A stretch of DNA of 64,000 bases, taken from positions 806,001 to 870,000 of the forward strand of contig CANMBU010000001.1 in NCBI GenBank assembly GCA_947496175.1. Reading direction: 5' to 3'. The notes under the pieces were generated by a model. That model was given only the letters and a program-made list of their open reading frames with translations, did not search any database and had not been told where the DNA came from. The DNA comes from an uncultured Roseovarius sp. (GTDB lineage Bacteria; Pseudomonadota; Alphaproteobacteria; Rhodobacterales; Rhodobacteraceae). Positions 62,471 to 64,000 of the stretch are shown one piece after another. Every line of letters begins with the position of its first letter. Position 1 is the first letter of the stretch. The translations under genes were made by a program, and so were the position numbers.

Positions 62471-64000
62471 CAGGAAACATCCTCTTTGACCCGCTACTCA
62501 ATATCTGGGTGATTGCCGCCCTTGCCGTCTTGCTTGTCGTTGGCATTGGGTTTGCCTATTGGCGAGGCTTGTCAGGATGGCCACTGCGCGCCTTGGGGGG
62601 CCTGGTGATCCTCGGCGCGCTTCTTGGCCCGGTTTATCAGCTTGAAGAGCGCGAACCGCTCAGTGACATCGTCATCATGGTTGAGGACGAAACCGCCAGC
62701 CAGACTTTGGCAGATCGCGGCACAACCACATCCGAAACCGCCGAGGCGCTCGCCACGGCGATAGAGGCCCGTCCCAACACCGAATTGCGCCGCATCACCC
62801 TGCGCGATGGACCGGACAATACCGGCACGCGCCTCATGACGGCCCTGTCTGAGGCTCTGGCCGAAGAACCCCGTGGCCGCATTGCCGGGGGGATCCTGAT
62901 CTCAGATGGCCGCCTGCATGATCTTGATCGAACACCAGACATGCCAGCCCCTTTGCATCTTCTGCACACTGGACAAGAGGACGACTGGGACCGGAAGATT
63001 GAAGTCAACAACGCCCCCGCCTTCGGTATTCTGGGCGAAGACATCTCTATGACCTTGCGCGTCTCTGATCTGGGCGCGGCGCCTGCAGATGCGACTACGG
63101 TTTCGGTCGATGTGTCCATCGACGGAGAAGCCCCGCAACGGTTTCAGATCCCTGTGAACGAAGACATCGACCTTCCCGTGCGCCTGCCCCATGGTGGACG
63201 CAATGTCCTGCAATTCACGACGCCCACGGTTGAGGGCGAACTCACGGACCGCAACAACACTGTGCTGGCGCAGATCAACGGGGTACGAGACCGACTTTCG
63301 GTACTGCTCGTATCGGGTGAGCCACATGCAGGCGGCCGCACCTGGCGCAACCTTCTGAAATCTGACAGCTCGGTGGATCTGGTGCATTTCACCATCCTGC
63401 GCCCGCCGGAAAAACAAGACGGCGTGCCTGTCCGGGAACTGTCCCTCATCGCCTTTCCGACCCGGCAGCTTTTCCTTGAGAAGATCGATGATTTCGACCT
63501 CATTATCTTCGACCGCTACAAACGTCGCGGTATCTTGCCGTCGGTGTATCTTGAGAATGTACGAAACTACGTCGAAAACGGCGGCGCAGTTCTGATCGCC
63601 GCCGGTCCCGATTTTGCCTCTGCAGACAGTCTCTTTCGCACACCTTTGGAGGCCATCTTACCTGCACGCCCGACAGCGCGCGTCATCGAAGAACGTTTTC
63701 TTCCCGAGATCACCGATCTGGGCCAACGACACCCTGTAACCTCGGGCCTTGAGCAGGAGTTTGGTACCGAATGGGGACGCTGGCTTCGCCAGATCGAGGT
63801 GGAACAATCAGTAGGCGATACTGTGATGACAGGCGTTGATGACCGCCCACTTTTGGTTCTGAACCGGGTCGGCGAGGGGCGTGTTGCTCTTCTGGCATCC
63901 GATCATGCCTGGCTCTGGAGCCGAGGGTACGAAGGCGGAGGGCCGCAACTGGAGCTCCTGCGTCGCCTTGCACACTGGATGATGAAAGAACCTGAACTGG
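62467..64000 (+). CDS. large membrane protein of the MoxR operon, 3' end beyond the window
   Basis: At least 511 residues are visible. Two N-terminal membrane helices (about 12-30 and 37-55, ALGGLVILGALLGPVYQL), then a VWA-like region (VIMVEDETASQTL; GGILISDGRLHD), an Ig-like segment and, at the visible end, a glutamine amidotransferase-like domain (LIIFDRYKRRGILP, VENGGAVLIAAGPDF, GEGRVALLASDHAW). This is the usual fourth member of MoxR-DUF58-DUF4159 operons, annotated as a BatB/GATase-like membrane protein. Starts at ATG 62467 overlapping the preceding stop. Confidence 0.83.
   Translation, partial: MTGNILFDPLLNIWVIAALAVLLVVGIGFAYWRGLSGWPLRALGGLVILGALLGPVYQLEEREPLSDIVIMVEDETASQTLADRGTTTSETAEALATAIEARPNTELRRITLRDGPDNTGTRLMTALSEALAEEPRGRIAGGILISDGRLHDLDRTPDMPAPLHLLHTGQEDDWDRKIEVNNAPAFGILGEDISMTLRVSDLGAAPADATTVSVDVSIDGEAPQRFQIPVNEDIDLPVRLPHGGRNVLQFTTPTVEGELTDRNNTVLAQINGVRDRLSVLLVSGEPHAGGRTWRNLLKSDSSVDLVHFTILRPPEKQDGVPVRELSLIAFPTRQLFLEKIDDFDLIIFDRYKRRGILPSVYLENVRNYVENGGAVLIAAGPDFASADSLFRTPLEAILPARPTARVIEERFLPEITDLGQRHPVTSGLEQEFGTEWGRWLRQIEVEQSVGDTVMTGVDDRPLLVLNRVGEGRVALLASDHAWLWSRGYEGGGPQLELLRRLAHWMMKEPEL

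Overview
The window looks like chromosomal DNA of a Roseobacter-group alphaproteobacterium (Rhodobacteraceae). This rests on gene content: a TRAP transporter, tpa/tauABC for taurine, a rhizobium-type glycerol ABC importer, paired lysine-ketoglutarate reductase/saccharopine dehydrogenase genes, a decayed Hint-domain gene, a DUF5928 glycosyltransferase, an FYDLN-acid protein, and tight ATGA/TGATG gene overlaps. No prophage, insertion sequence, CRISPR array, rRNA operon or replication origin is visible.

Layout. 1-6.6 kb: start of an acyl-CoA synthetase; a DsbA-like isomerase co-transcribed with a hybrid histidine kinase and an OmpR-type regulator; a histidine phosphatase; the lysine-degrading saccharopine pair. 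6.6-18.2 kb (all minus strand): a catabolic island with a TRAP transporter (dctPQM), a CocE-type hydrolase, a GATase1/AraC regulator, and a five-gene overlapping operon (Rieske oxygenase, choline-sulfatase-like sulfatase, two SDRs, carnitine-dehydrogenase-like enzyme). It probably degrades a carboxylated quaternary amine or its sulfate ester. 18.3-20.6 kb: msrB-msrA and an unusual fusion of half a DMT transporter to a histidine kinase. 20.7-29.8 kb: glycerol operon glpD-S-T-P-Q-U-V with divergent glpR. It is split between glpQ and glpU by a roughly 0.43-kb GIY-YIG nuclease cassette bounded by inverted palindromes.

30-37 kb: a mixed housekeeping stretch with a lipoprotein, tRNA-Ala(GGC), an FYDLN protein, a YgjP-like metallopeptidase, a GntR regulator, accA, an OmpA-type lipoprotein, a PhyH oxygenase and a DoxX-like protein. 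37-42 kb: taurine catabolism, with tpa divergent from tauABC; TauC carries an extra periplasmic domain of about 135 residues. 42-46 kb: an Ada-like methyltransferase, a Hint-domain pseudogene stopped by three in-frame TAA codons, nth and an adenosine kinase. 46-50.2 kb: FkbM methyltransferase, sulfotransferase and GT14-type glycosyltransferase, a small surface-glycan group. 50-57.8 kb: HIT protein, bacterial sodium channel, orphan ABC ATPase, zf-CHCC protein, a second PhyH oxygenase, polA, a 40-residue lipoprotein and a DUF1285 protein. 57.8-64 kb: a MoxR-DUF58-BatA/DUF4159-membrane-protein operon that runs off the end.

Main leads: the DMT-kinase chimera, the Rieske/sulfatase operon, the palindrome-flanked GIY-YIG cassette, the asymmetric GlpS/GlpT ATPase pair, the TauC insertion and the Hint pseudogene. 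Function calls are from motif reading and memory of families; no database search was run.
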